Positions 55,739 to 63,152 of a stretch of DNA of 64,000 bases are shown piece after piece. The DNA is from Vibrio aquaticus. Lineage in GTDB: Bacteria > Pseudomonadota > Gammaproteobacteria > Enterobacterales > Vibrionaceae. The notes under the pieces are model-generated. The model searched no databases. It saw only the letters and a list, made by a program, of their open reading frames with translations, and was not told where the DNA came from. The stretch covers positions 558,001 to 622,000 of the forward strand of contig NZ_RXZH01000001.1 of the NCBI RefSeq assembly GCF_003970385.1. The letters are read 5' to 3'. The position numbers and the translations under genes were made by a program. How positions within the stretch are numbered: the first letter of the stretch is position 1; each line of letters begins with the position of its first letter.

Positions 55739-56308
55739 ATGACCGAATTTGAAAAGATGTTTGCTGGAGAAAACTTTGATGGCGGGTCTGATTCGATAAA
55801 CGAGGTTCGTCAAAACGCTTCAACGTTGCTGCAGGCAATTAACCAAACCAGTGATGATGCCGAGCTCAACGAACTGTTTAAGCAGTTAATGGCGGACATG
55901 CCTGACTCTAGCATTATTCGCCCACCCTTTTATTGCGAGTTCGGTAAGACGATTTCTATCGGTGAACGAACATTCCTCAACATGAACATCACCATGTTAG
56001 ACGGCGCAAAAATTACCATTGGCGATAATGTGTTGATTGGCCCAAATACGCAGTTTTACTGTGCTAGCCATGATTTGAACTACTTAAAACGCCGCAGTTG
56101 GGCAACTCACTGTGCCCCTATCACGGTAGAAGATGATGTCTGGATTGGCGGTAATGTGGTAATCAACCAAGGTGTAACCATTGGCGCACGCTCAGTAATT
56201 GCGGCTAACTCCGTCGTAAACAGTGACGTTCCGCCTGACTCTCTTTATGGTGGAACACCCGCCAAGTTAATCCGCAAGATTCATGAAAATGAACAGGGTA
56301 ATGACTAA
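55739..56308 (+). CDS. Sugar O-acetyltransferase (LacA/Maa family, left-handed beta helix)
   Basis: 189 residues from the ATG at 55739, with GACAGG eight bases before. Hexapeptide-repeat region from about residue 70: GKTISIGERTFLNMNITML, KITIGDNVLIGPNTQFYCAS, the catalytic His in CASHDL, and WIGGNVVINQGVTIGARSVI, ending in YGGTPAKLIRKI. It acetylates a sugar hydroxyl using acetyl-CoA; maltose and galactoside types cannot be told apart by eye. Monocistronic with its own terminator. Confidence 0.87.
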   Translation: MTEFEKMFAGENFDGGSDSINEVRQNASTLLQAINQTSDDAELNELFKQLMADMPDSSIIRPPFYCEFGKTISIGERTFLNMNITMLDGAKITIGDNVLIGPNTQFYCASHDLNYLKRRSWATHCAPITVEDDVWIGGNVVINQGVTIGARSVIAANSVVNSDVPPDSLYGGTPAKLIRKIHENEQGND

Positions 56309-56325
56309 GCAATAATGAATAGAAT

Positions 56326-56353
56326 AAGGCGAACCAATTCGGTTCGCCTTTGT
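56326..56353 (+). terminator. Terminator after the acetyltransferase gene
   Basis: AAGGCGAACC, AATTC and GGTTCGCCTT form a perfect ten-base stem; the tail TGTGG is poor in T. Confidence 0.7.
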
Positions 56354-56470
56354 GGTTTATTTGGGGATAAAAATTCGATCATTTATACAACAGAGTCATC
56401 TAGTTTTGACTTTAAAAATCAATAAAGCGCCAAGTATAAATCCTGGCGCTCACATGGTATTACACGTTGG

Positions 56471-59400
56471 TTATCCTGACACGCAAGATGCGAAGAGAAC
56501 TGTGTTTGAGATGTCGTTACTGTGGGAGTAGCCAATTCCAAGGTGCGCATTCTCGCGGTAACCAGAGCTACCTAGCGTCGCTGACCAGTACCGGAGGCTA
56601 ACAGGCCAGCCATCTCTACTCGATAAATCACCTTCTCTACTATGTAAGTTGAGGAGTTCATTGGTAGATGGTAATCGCCAATTATTAAGACCATTGACAT
56701 TGAGTTTTTCACACATTGCCACTGCGTTTCCATGATAAAAACGGCCTATTGACACACCGTGGTCAGTAGAGTTCAAATCAGGGCTAATGCCTAAGGAGTT
56801 GTAAACGTTCACTGGTAAAGCTGGCAGCCAAGTCATACCACCACTTATTATGGTTGGCAAATCAACTGTCACAGTGTAGCTTGTTGCTTGGCTCGCAAAA
56901 TCTGCAGAAGCAGCCTCAGTCGCAGTAATGACCACAGAACCTGCACCCACAATGCTTACTTCACCTGTCGTGCTGTTTACCGTTGCAATCCCAGGGGTTG
57001 AAGAGCTGTACGTCACCGTACCTCCATTACCACCGCTTGCCTTTTGAGTGAAGCTTGCATCACCGTATTTCTTAGTAATATCCCCTGCAATCGTTAATGC
57101 ATTAAACGGAGGCGTTACCGTTAACGTGTAGCTCGCCGTTTGCGCTGGCAAAATCCCGTTAATAACTTGAGTCCCCGTGATAGTCGTGTTACCTGCCTTA
57201 AGAGCAGTGACTAGGCCATTTGAATCTACAGAAGCAATCGTCGCATCACTTGTTTGGTAAGTAATTGAACCGCCGTTACCATGACTCACTAAGCCAGTAT
57301 GGGTTGCGCCCACTATAATTGTGGTATTAGCACCAATATTCAATGGAGCAATTGGGTCATTCGGGTCAAGTGGATTGGAACCATTCGCTGTTTCGTCCTT
57401 GTCTGATATACCATCCCCATCTGAATCTGAGTTCGGATCATCTGGGTCGATATCATCGCCATTCGCTACACCGTCACCATCACGATCAGGGTCTATCCCA
57501 TCCACAATGCCGTCACCATCGCTGTCGTTATTTCCGCCCATCACGGGGTCGTTCGGATCTAGTGGGTTCGTGCCATTTGCAGTTTCATCTTTGTCCGAAA
57601 TACCATCCCCATCCGAATCCGAGTTCGGGTCATCTGGATCAATATCATCGTCATTTGCTACACCGTCACCATCGCGATCTGGGTCTACACCATCTACAAT
57701 GCCGTCACCATCACTGTCATTATTTCCGCCCATGACGGGGTCATTCGGGTCGAGTGGGTTGGTACCATTCGAAGTTTCATCTTTGTCCGAAATGCCATCC
57801 CCATCTGAATCCGAGTTCGGGTCAGCTGGATCAATATCATCGTCATTTACTACACCGTCACCATCACGATCTGGGTCTACCCCGTCCACAAGACCATCAC
57901 CATCGCTGTCGTTATTTCCGCCCATCACGGGGTCGTTAGGATCTAATGGGTTGGTACCATTCGAAATTTCATCTTTGTCCGAAATGCCATCCCCGTCTGA
58001 ATCGATACTGCTTTCGTCAATGACTAAAGGAAAAGCCAACTCACCAAAAGTAAAAGGATATACCATCGCTATCACTGGCTCACCCGTGAGTGTCAGCACA
58101 GAGGACAGAGCCCTTCCATTCTTAGTAGTAAGCGAAATCTTTGGATCGGTCCACGTCTTGTCCAGCTTGTCTGTATTCTGCTTTAACATTGGCGCTACCT
58201 TTACACCAGCTTGTATGGCATAACGCTGAATCGCAGCACTCAACTCGGGGCTCTCAACAATTTCCCTCACCTCAAAACTTGACGAACTTTGACTCATGTC
58301 CACCGTAGTCACAGGAGCAAAGTGTGTCAAACCTAGAGCTGGATCAGCTTCCACCGTCACTGCACCCGCTATAGTCTGTGACTTCCCACTGCTTTTATGA
58401 GTCACAGTTACTTGATATTCATATTTGCCAGGGATTGGCGGTGTCAGAACCTCAAACGACTGTAAGTCCTTAAGCGGCTGTGATACCAGAAGTGCAGGAT
58501 GTAATGTCCACTCCACTTGATAATCACCAGATACAGGGAGACTTCTTAGCCCCATATTTTGTCCTCGGACGCGCTCGCTCGGAATGAGCGCTTTATCACC
58601 GTTAATGGCCACCCCCAGCACAAGAGGTTGATAATCGTGACCAGCATTCAGTGTTAAGACACTCTGATCACTGAGCTCTGCGGTTAATACTGATTTCTCA
58701 CGATATTCTAAAACTATGTTATTGTTTCGCTTCACTAAGTCATCTCGTTGACCATCAATTTGACGAGTAATATCCACATAACTTGGAGATACTTGCTTTT
58801 CCCACGGAACACCAAATCGGTACGTCACATCAACACCCGCACTCAATAATGGATTATCACCTTTTGCTTTAGTGACAGCTGTCTGAAAAGTCAGAAGAGG
58901 TATAGGCGTATAATTAAGACTCAGCGAGCCTGCATATGGGTCTGACTGCCTATTCTTGTTCCCCAAAATATCCACTTCATTACCAAAATATTGTTCATAG
59001 GTGACAGAGGCACCTAGATGCGAGTAGGAAGGGAGGTAACCCGTTGCATCTAAATCAAAGCCTCTAGCCGCTTTCTCTTCGTAGTAATCAAAATCAGGCG
59101 AGTCCTTCCAATCTGATAGTGGGAAATAGTAATTCCCTGTTAACTTTAAATAGTTGGAAAAAAACTCCACACCCGTACTAGCTCGTTGGTGTGAGCGTGT
59201 TACATCACGGTCAAAGAAGGCATTCATCCCCACAAGATAGTCATCAGTGGTGTAGCGAGTCCCCAAACCAACATTCATGAAATCACGTCCAGAAAAGGTA
59301 TTTTCGCCGTTCGCTTGATAACCAAACTGAGTAAACAACAGCTGTGACCCTGAATCATAAAGCGGTATCAGTGCATTTAATGAAGCAGAAGGGCCTTTAA

Positions 59401-60097
59401 GGTTATTGAGTAAATCTGTTGAGAACTCAATCGTTCCATAAGGAGACAACCAATCGGTTACTGTGCTTTCCAATTGCTGATTGGCGTAGTTTTGTACTTT
59501 TGATATGACGCTATCGGAGAAGTCCGAAGGCTTCCCCTCATTAAGTGCTTGACCAGCGCTAGCGAGTTCAGAAGCGATCACCAGAGAAACTGAGTCATGG
59601 GAGGCAACGTCACCATCACGTCCAAGTGAGGGTAATCCCTCTCCTTGACCATTGCTCTGTTCCGCGTTTTGGACTGGTTGAAAATCTGCTAGAGCAGCGA
59701 CTTTTTGCGCGTCACCATGGCCAACCCAAGACCAAAGGTATGCATCCGGCACATACTGGCGTGCTTTCTCCAAAAAGGCATACTTATCCGCCCCTAAGGG
59801 AACTTTCATCATTAACCGATAATTATCAAACGCTCGGTCAAACCAAAGAAAAACGTGGCTTTCCTTAATGTCCTGAGAAATCTCATTAATGAAATCCTCT
59901 CTTGGTACGGACGAGCCGTAGTAAAGATGCACATACTCACCATCACTGGCTTGAGAAAACAAGTGAGGTAGCTCACTGCTGGTTCGAAAGTCATACTCAT
60001 TATAAAGTTCATACTGAAGATGAGAGTTAGCGATTGTGTTAAAAGGAACACTAAACAGCATTAATAGCGCACTGTATCGTTTTATTTGTACATTCAT
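56471..60097 (-). CDS. Inverse autotransporter adhesin (invasin/intimin type) with TSP3-repeat stalk and Lcl-like tip
   Basis: 1208 residues. Signal peptide (about 1-23). Residues about 25-150 are an N-terminal domain I do not recognise; it has a SPOR-like flavour (EYVHLYYGSSVPREDFINEI, YRLMMKVPLGADKYAFLEKA). About 200-440 is the inverse-autotransporter beta barrel (TDDYLVGMNAFFDRDVTRSH, RASTGVEFFSNYLKLTGNYY, GFDLDATGYLPSY), followed by the linker LVKRNNNIVLEYREKS typical of invasins. Then an Ig-like region, about 3.5 copies of a 64-residue thrombospondin type 3 calcium-binding repeat (about 697-915), two BIG2-like domains, and a DUF1566/Lcl-like tip (NWRLPSTNELLNLHS, YWSATLGSSG) ending in Cys. 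It overlaps the upstream gene by ATGA. It should anchor in the outer membrane and expose the tip for adhesion. Confidence 0.85.
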   Translation of the reverse strand: MNVQIKRYSALLMLFSVPFNTIANSHLQYELYNEYDFRTSSELPHLFSQASDGEYVHLYYGSSVPREDFINEISQDIKESHVFLWFDRAFDNYRLMMKVPLGADKYAFLEKARQYVPDAYLWSWVGHGDAQKVAALADFQPVQNAEQSNGQGEGLPSLGRDGDVASHDSVSLVIASELASAGQALNEGKPSDFSDSVISKVQNYANQQLESTVTDWLSPYGTIEFSTDLLNNLKGPSASLNALIPLYDSGSQLLFTQFGYQANGENTFSGRDFMNVGLGTRYTTDDYLVGMNAFFDRDVTRSHQRASTGVEFFSNYLKLTGNYYFPLSDWKDSPDFDYYEEKAARGFDLDATGYLPSYSHLGASVTYEQYFGNEVDILGNKNRQSDPYAGSLSLNYTPIPLLTFQTAVTKAKGDNPLLSAGVDVTYRFGVPWEKQVSPSYVDITRQIDGQRDDLVKRNNNIVLEYREKSVLTAELSDQSVLTLNAGHDYQPLVLGVAINGDKALIPSERVRGQNMGLRSLPVSGDYQVEWTLHPALLVSQPLKDLQSFEVLTPPIPGKYEYQVTVTHKSSGKSQTIAGAVTVEADPALGLTHFAPVTTVDMSQSSSSFEVREIVESPELSAAIQRYAIQAGVKVAPMLKQNTDKLDKTWTDPKISLTTKNGRALSSVLTLTGEPVIAMVYPFTFGELAFPLVIDESSIDSDGDGISDKDEISNGTNPLDPNDPVMGGNNDSDGDGLVDGVDPDRDGDGVVNDDDIDPADPNSDSDGDGISDKDETSNGTNPLDPNDPVMGGNNDSDGDGIVDGVDPDRDGDGVANDDDIDPDDPNSDSDGDGISDKDETANGTNPLDPNDPVMGGNNDSDGDGIVDGIDPDRDGDGVANGDDIDPDDPNSDSDGDGISDKDETANGSNPLDPNDPIAPLNIGANTTIIVGATHTGLVSHGNGGSITYQTSDATIASVDSNGLVTALKAGNTTITGTQVINGILPAQTASYTLTVTPPFNALTIAGDITKKYGDASFTQKASGGNGGTVTYSSSTPGIATVNSTTGEVSIVGAGSVVITATEAASADFASQATSYTVTVDLPTIISGGMTWLPALPVNVYNSLGISPDLNSTDHGVSIGRFYHGNAVAMCEKLNVNGLNNWRLPSTNELLNLHSREGDLSSRDGWPVSLRYWSATLGSSGYRENAHLGIGYSHSNDISNTVLFASCVSG
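57350..58005 (-). repeat. 192-bp tandem repeats encoding TSP3 units
   Basis: Three full 192-base copies and a partial fourth are visible by the recurring CCCATCACGGGGTCGTT-type block at about 57537, 57729 and 57921. Each encodes 64 residues with DSDGDGISDKDE, GTNPLDPNDP, NNDSDGDG and DPDRDGDG calcium loops. Copies are highly similar, so copy number is likely variable. Confidence 0.85.
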
Positions 60098-60471
60098 AAC
60101 TTAGCTATCTTCTTTCTTGTTTGCCTGTGGACAATCGGAGTTCTGCAACACATTAACGAGCTCTTAATTCGACCACCTGCCGACCAACCAAAGCGTTTAA
60201 TTAAATCAGTCGAGATAAGCTCTTCTGCACACATCACTTCGAGACGACTACCTTTGGATAAAGGATTTGAGGACATAGCCACCTCCTTTTTTTCCATGGC
60301 AGAACGCCCAGAAAGAGCAACACTTAAATGATTGACTTTTCTATGTGCGAGAGCACCAAAAATAAAAAGCTCTCGTGCGTTAAACTCGAAGAGACAAAAA
60401 ATATTACGTTGCTCGACTGCTTGAACGGCCTTATGAAGATTCCCTACGCTGCCTACGTAGATATCAAACAT
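60094..60471 (-). CDS. Unrecognised small protein coupled to the adhesin gene
   Basis: 125 residues from the ATG at 60471, with GAGGGG six bases before. It begins MFDIYVGSVGNLHKAVQAVE and contains ARELFIFGALAHRKVNHLSV and SRLEVMCAEELISTDLIKRF. No signal peptide or membrane segment, so cytoplasmic. The ISTDLIKRFGWSAGGRI stretch could be a helix-turn-helix, which is weak inference. Its TGA overlaps the adhesin ATG (ATGA) and its start overlaps the previous gene, so the three are translationally coupled. Family not recognised. Confidence 0.65.
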   Translation of the reverse strand: MFDIYVGSVGNLHKAVQAVEQRNIFCLFEFNARELFIFGALAHRKVNHLSVALSGRSAMEKKEVAMSSNPLSKGSRLEVMCAEELISTDLIKRFGWSAGGRIKSSLMCCRTPIVHRQTRKKIAKL

Positions 60472-60751
60472 AGTCACCCCTCAAAAAAGGGATATTCGCT
60501 TTTAACAGTGATTTGGACACCGTCATGTTGACCCCACCTTTTTCAACCAATAGATCTTTAAGGTAGGAGCATTCATTCCGTGTCATTCTGAAAACGCAAT
60601 GCACATCCTTACCCTCTACAAGATTGTTTTCACATAAGTCATAAAAGGATTCGTAACTTGAACACACAATGACTTCTTTCTTGTGAGTTGCTGTTGAAGG
60701 AGGAGAACAAGGGGAACCCAAGTCTAGCAAGGGGGGCTGCTGAATTTTCAT
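60464..60751 (-). CDS. Unrecognised small protein, first gene of the adhesin operon
   Basis: 95 residues from the ATG at 60751, with AGAGGT seven bases before. It begins MKIQQPPLLDLGSPCSPPST and continues KKEVIVCSSYESFYDLCENN and CVFRMTRNECSYLKDLLVEK; five Cys are present. No signal peptide or hydrophobic segment, so cytoplasmic. It is the promoter-proximal gene of the three-gene operon ending in the adhesin. I do not recognise the family; a regulatory role is suggested only by its size and position. Confidence 0.62.
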   Translation of the reverse strand: MKIQQPPLLDLGSPCSPPSTATHKKEVIVCSSYESFYDLCENNLVEGKDVHCVFRMTRNECSYLKDLLVEKGGVNMTVSKSLLKANIPFLRGDYV

Positions 60752-61088
60752 AAAAGTACCTCTGATTGTCTTTATGAAAATTTCATCAAAAATAATGAGG
60801 TTGAGCCATTAAGCAATGTTTGTTTATACTAAATAATGATAAGGTTAATAATAATTAATATAATTATAACCCATTTATTTTCAATAACTTAACTGGAAAT
60901 TATCCAGTTGCATATAAATAAAGAACTTTATCGTCACGCGATTTCATGCAAGATCCCAGAAGTTCGACAGTCTTCCTTCTTGAAAGGGCGGCCTTCAAAT
61001 AAAAGTAAAATGCAAAATGGCTCGAATATTTAAGCTTAATATTGAGCGATGAAAGAAAATGTGACGTTATTAACCAATAGGATTTTCA
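60752..61088. promoter_or_regulatory. AT-rich divergent control region of the adhesin module
   Basis: 337 bases between the adhesin operon and the ToxR-like gene. The part at 60825-60910 is strikingly AT-rich (runs such as ATAATAATTAATATAATTAT), a typical H-NS target and ToxR-type binding environment. No clean palindrome is seen. Confidence 0.5.
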
Positions 61089-61643
61089 ATGGATCAGCAG
61101 AATCACTATGAAGACGAATTCTTAAAAATAGATAGGACAAAATCCTCGCCCATCGTTTACTTTCAAAATACAACACATCAGTTTTCAATATCCCATCCCG
61201 AAAGCCGAGTACTTCAGTGTCTACTTGAACAAAGAGAGACTGTCTCAAAAGCTACACTTCTTGAAGCGGGTTGGGGACGATCCGAGCACCTAAGTGAAAA
61301 CTCACTACCCGTTGCAATTTCTCGGCTCAGAAAAATACTCAAAATTGCCAATGCTGATATCATCAACACCCCGAGAGTTGGCTACAAAATAGAGTTTTCT
61401 TCCGTAAGCTCTGAGACGATAGCGACACCCAATGATTTGTCCTTAGAAGCATCCGCCACCCACTTACGAGCAATCAATATAAAGCGAACACTCTTTAATA
61501 TTGGCATCATTCTAATGGCAGGAGGCCTAATACTATTATGGGTTAATACTTTAGGCAGTTGGGTTTATGTATCGTGCAACAAGCAAGACGAAAAGGAAGT
61601 CTGTCAAATTGGAGGGATAATCTATGAAATCAACCTTAAGTAA
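61089..61643 (+). CDS. ToxR/PsaE-like transmembrane winged-helix regulator
   Basis: 184 residues. The N-terminal OmpR/PhoB-type winged helix (about 20-105) has HPESRVLQCLLEQRETVSKA, NSLPVAISRLRKILKI and INTPRVGYKIEFS. One membrane segment follows (about 134-154; NIGIILMAGGLILLWVN) and a short periplasmic tail with two Cys (SCNKQDEKEVCQIG). This is the layout of PsaE, MyfE and ToxR-type regulators that switch on surface structures in response to envelope signals. It overlaps the next gene by 20 bases and is divergent from the adhesin operon. Confidence 0.83.
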   Translation: MDQQNHYEDEFLKIDRTKSSPIVYFQNTTHQFSISHPESRVLQCLLEQRETVSKATLLEAGWGRSEHLSENSLPVAISRLRKILKIANADIINTPRVGYKIEFSSVSSETIATPNDLSLEASATHLRAINIKRTLFNIGIILMAGGLILLWVNTLGSWVYVSCNKQDEKEVCQIGGIIYEINLK

Positions 61644-62100
61644 ATCAATAATAACAGGCATCCTGTTAACTTTTTGTCTCTCTCTCTTGATTGTTCTTTA
61701 TGGCTTTGTCAATTCTCTTTTTTGCTCATATCAACTCAAGATAACGCACTCACCAACAAATCAAATTGACTTAAGTTGTCGAGTTGGGAAAGTTAGCGTT
61801 TTGCACACAGAAGAATCTCATACAGAGAATACGGTTGCCCTATGGAGGATATCCGCAAGGCAGTTATTATTCGGTAATCAGCTCATTTTTCTCATCTGGG
61901 ACCGAGAAAGGATTGGGGGGCCATTAACCGCCAGTACTGCCGACATTGACGACTACAACTATTCAGTTAAAGATTTCAATACACTATTTTACTTTGTGAA
62001 ACGAACCGATAACCAATTGACTATCTTTGAGAAGTTTCCGGAGCACAACGTCTATACGGCCGACCTCAAAGGGAAGTTAGGGCTTATAGAGCCTAATTAA
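61624..62100 (+). CDS. PsaF/ToxS-like membrane partner protein
   Basis: 158 residues with one N-terminal membrane segment (about 9-31) and a periplasmic remainder with two Cys (FVNSLFCSYQLKI, QIDLSCRVGKV). Its size, topology and overlap with the ToxR-like gene match PsaF, MyfF and ToxS, which stabilise or gate the partner regulator in the periplasm. Sequence identity to those is not evident by eye, so the role is inferred from layout. Confidence 0.68.
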   Translation: MKSTLSKSIITGILLTFCLSLLIVLYGFVNSLFCSYQLKITHSPTNQIDLSCRVGKVSVLHTEESHTENTVALWRISARQLLFGNQLIFLIWDRERIGGPLTASTADIDDYNYSVKDFNTLFYFVKRTDNQLTIFEKFPEHNVYTADLKGKLGLIEPN

Positions 62101-62512
62101 TGACAAAAGCTATACGAATGCCTGCTAGCAACATACATTAACGACTCTGTACAGCTCTTGGTCACATTTTCGCACCCTTTCTCCCAAGCCAATGATTAAA
62201 GATGGTCGTAATTCTTATGGTAAAGAGGCTAGGCCGAGCAGACAAATAGAGAGACATAATTTATATAATAACCTCGACATAGAACGAACAAAGTGTAAAC
62301 ACCTGATCGCTAGATGGGCTTGTACATGGAGCACATTATGAAAAGGTAGTTTTACACACTGTTTGTTGACCACCTCTTAGGCCCTCCTTTTTAGTTTATT
62401 TCAAAATATCACTCTCTAAGTCTTGCTCTATCGATTCCGTTGCCTCAAATAAGGGACTTGCCTTCAACGCCTAGGCCTAGCGGTGAGCTTCGTCGAAAAA
62501 TTTAGGCAAAAA
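62101..62512. other. Intergenic region without a convincing gene
   Basis: About 410 bases. A 49-codon frame at 62192-62341 is open but has no ribosome site. No terminator for the PsaF-like gene, tRNA or insertion-sequence end is recognisable. It may be decayed sequence at the border of the adhesin module. Confidence 0.4.
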
Positions 62513-62537
62513 AGAGGCAGCATCAGCCACCTCTTCG
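62513..62537 (-). terminator. Terminator after the cupredoxin gene
   Basis: On the minus strand AAGAGG, inner GC pairs and CCTCTT form an imperfect stem followed by six T. Confidence 0.7.
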
Positions 62538-62543
62538 ATATCA

Positions 62544-63083
62544 CTACAATTCGATTTTCTTCACCATACCCGCTTCAGCATGGCCTGGAATATTGCAGGC
62601 AAACTCAACATTATTGTCGCCGTGGAAGTGCCACAGCAGTTGCTTTGCTTTACCGGGTTTAACGGTTACAGCATTGCCTGAATCATGTTCATGATGGCCC
62701 ATATTCTTCATCATTTCTCGGTGCTCTAACTGCTCCTTAGCGGAGCCAATCGTGAACTCGTGATCAATTTTACCCACGTTCATTACCACAAATTGAACGA
62801 CATCATTTGGCTCGATGGTGACTGGCTTCTTAAACTGAACCTTCATGTCATCGGTCAGCAAAACGTGGACAACTTTATCTGGTTTCGCCCCTTTCGCCGG
62901 CATACCTACGTCTGACATCCCTTCCATGTTCATCATTGAATGGTCCATATTGCTGTGATCCATTTTGCTATGGTCCATTTCACCGTGCTTCATCGAGCCA
63001 TGATCCATCTGCGAGTGGTCCATTTGTGCCCATACAGGGGTGACTGCTACTGATAATAAAACGGATAATACTGTCTTTTTCAT
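62544..63083 (-). CDS. Periplasmic copper-binding cupredoxin with His/Met-rich N-terminus
   Basis: 179 residues. Signal peptide MKKTVLSVLLSVAVTPVWA. Residues about 22-52 hold six consecutive M-D/K-H units (MDHSQ, MDHGS, MKHGE, MDHSK, MDHSN, MDHSM), a likely Cu(I)/Cu(II) loading segment. The C-terminal cupredoxin domain has the type 1 copper ligands in GKIDHEFTIG and EFACNIPGHAEAGM (Cys, His, Met). It resembles CopI-type copper-resistance proteins. It lies 69 bases downstream of cusA on the same strand and probably shares its operon, acting as a periplasmic copper carrier. Confidence 0.87.
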   Translation of the reverse strand: MKKTVLSVLLSVAVTPVWAQMDHSQMDHGSMKHGEMDHSKMDHSNMDHSMMNMEGMSDVGMPAKGAKPDKVVHVLLTDDMKVQFKKPVTIEPNDVVQFVVMNVGKIDHEFTIGSAKEQLEHREMMKNMGHHEHDSGNAVTVKPGKAKQLLWHFHGDNNVEFACNIPGHAEAGMVKKIEL

Positions 63084-63152
63084 TTTTGTTTTCCTTCTCG
63101 CCTTTAATAGGCTTAGTTTGGGTAACGGCGACCGCTACCCATTGGTATTGAT

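Noticed and set aside
57350..58005. Regular repeats considered as a CRISPR array
   Set aside because: The period is 192 bases, units are contiguous with no spacers, and the repeats are in frame within a clear protein.
57321..58223. 300-codon plus-strand ORF rich in Ser and Pro opposite the adhesin repeats
   Set aside because: It is the antisense of the TSP3 repeats; its low-complexity content follows from the repeat codons, and it has no ribosome site.
62192..62341. 49-codon plus-strand ORF
   Set aside because: No ribosome site, no recognisable family and no operon context; a chance frame or decayed remnant is more likely.
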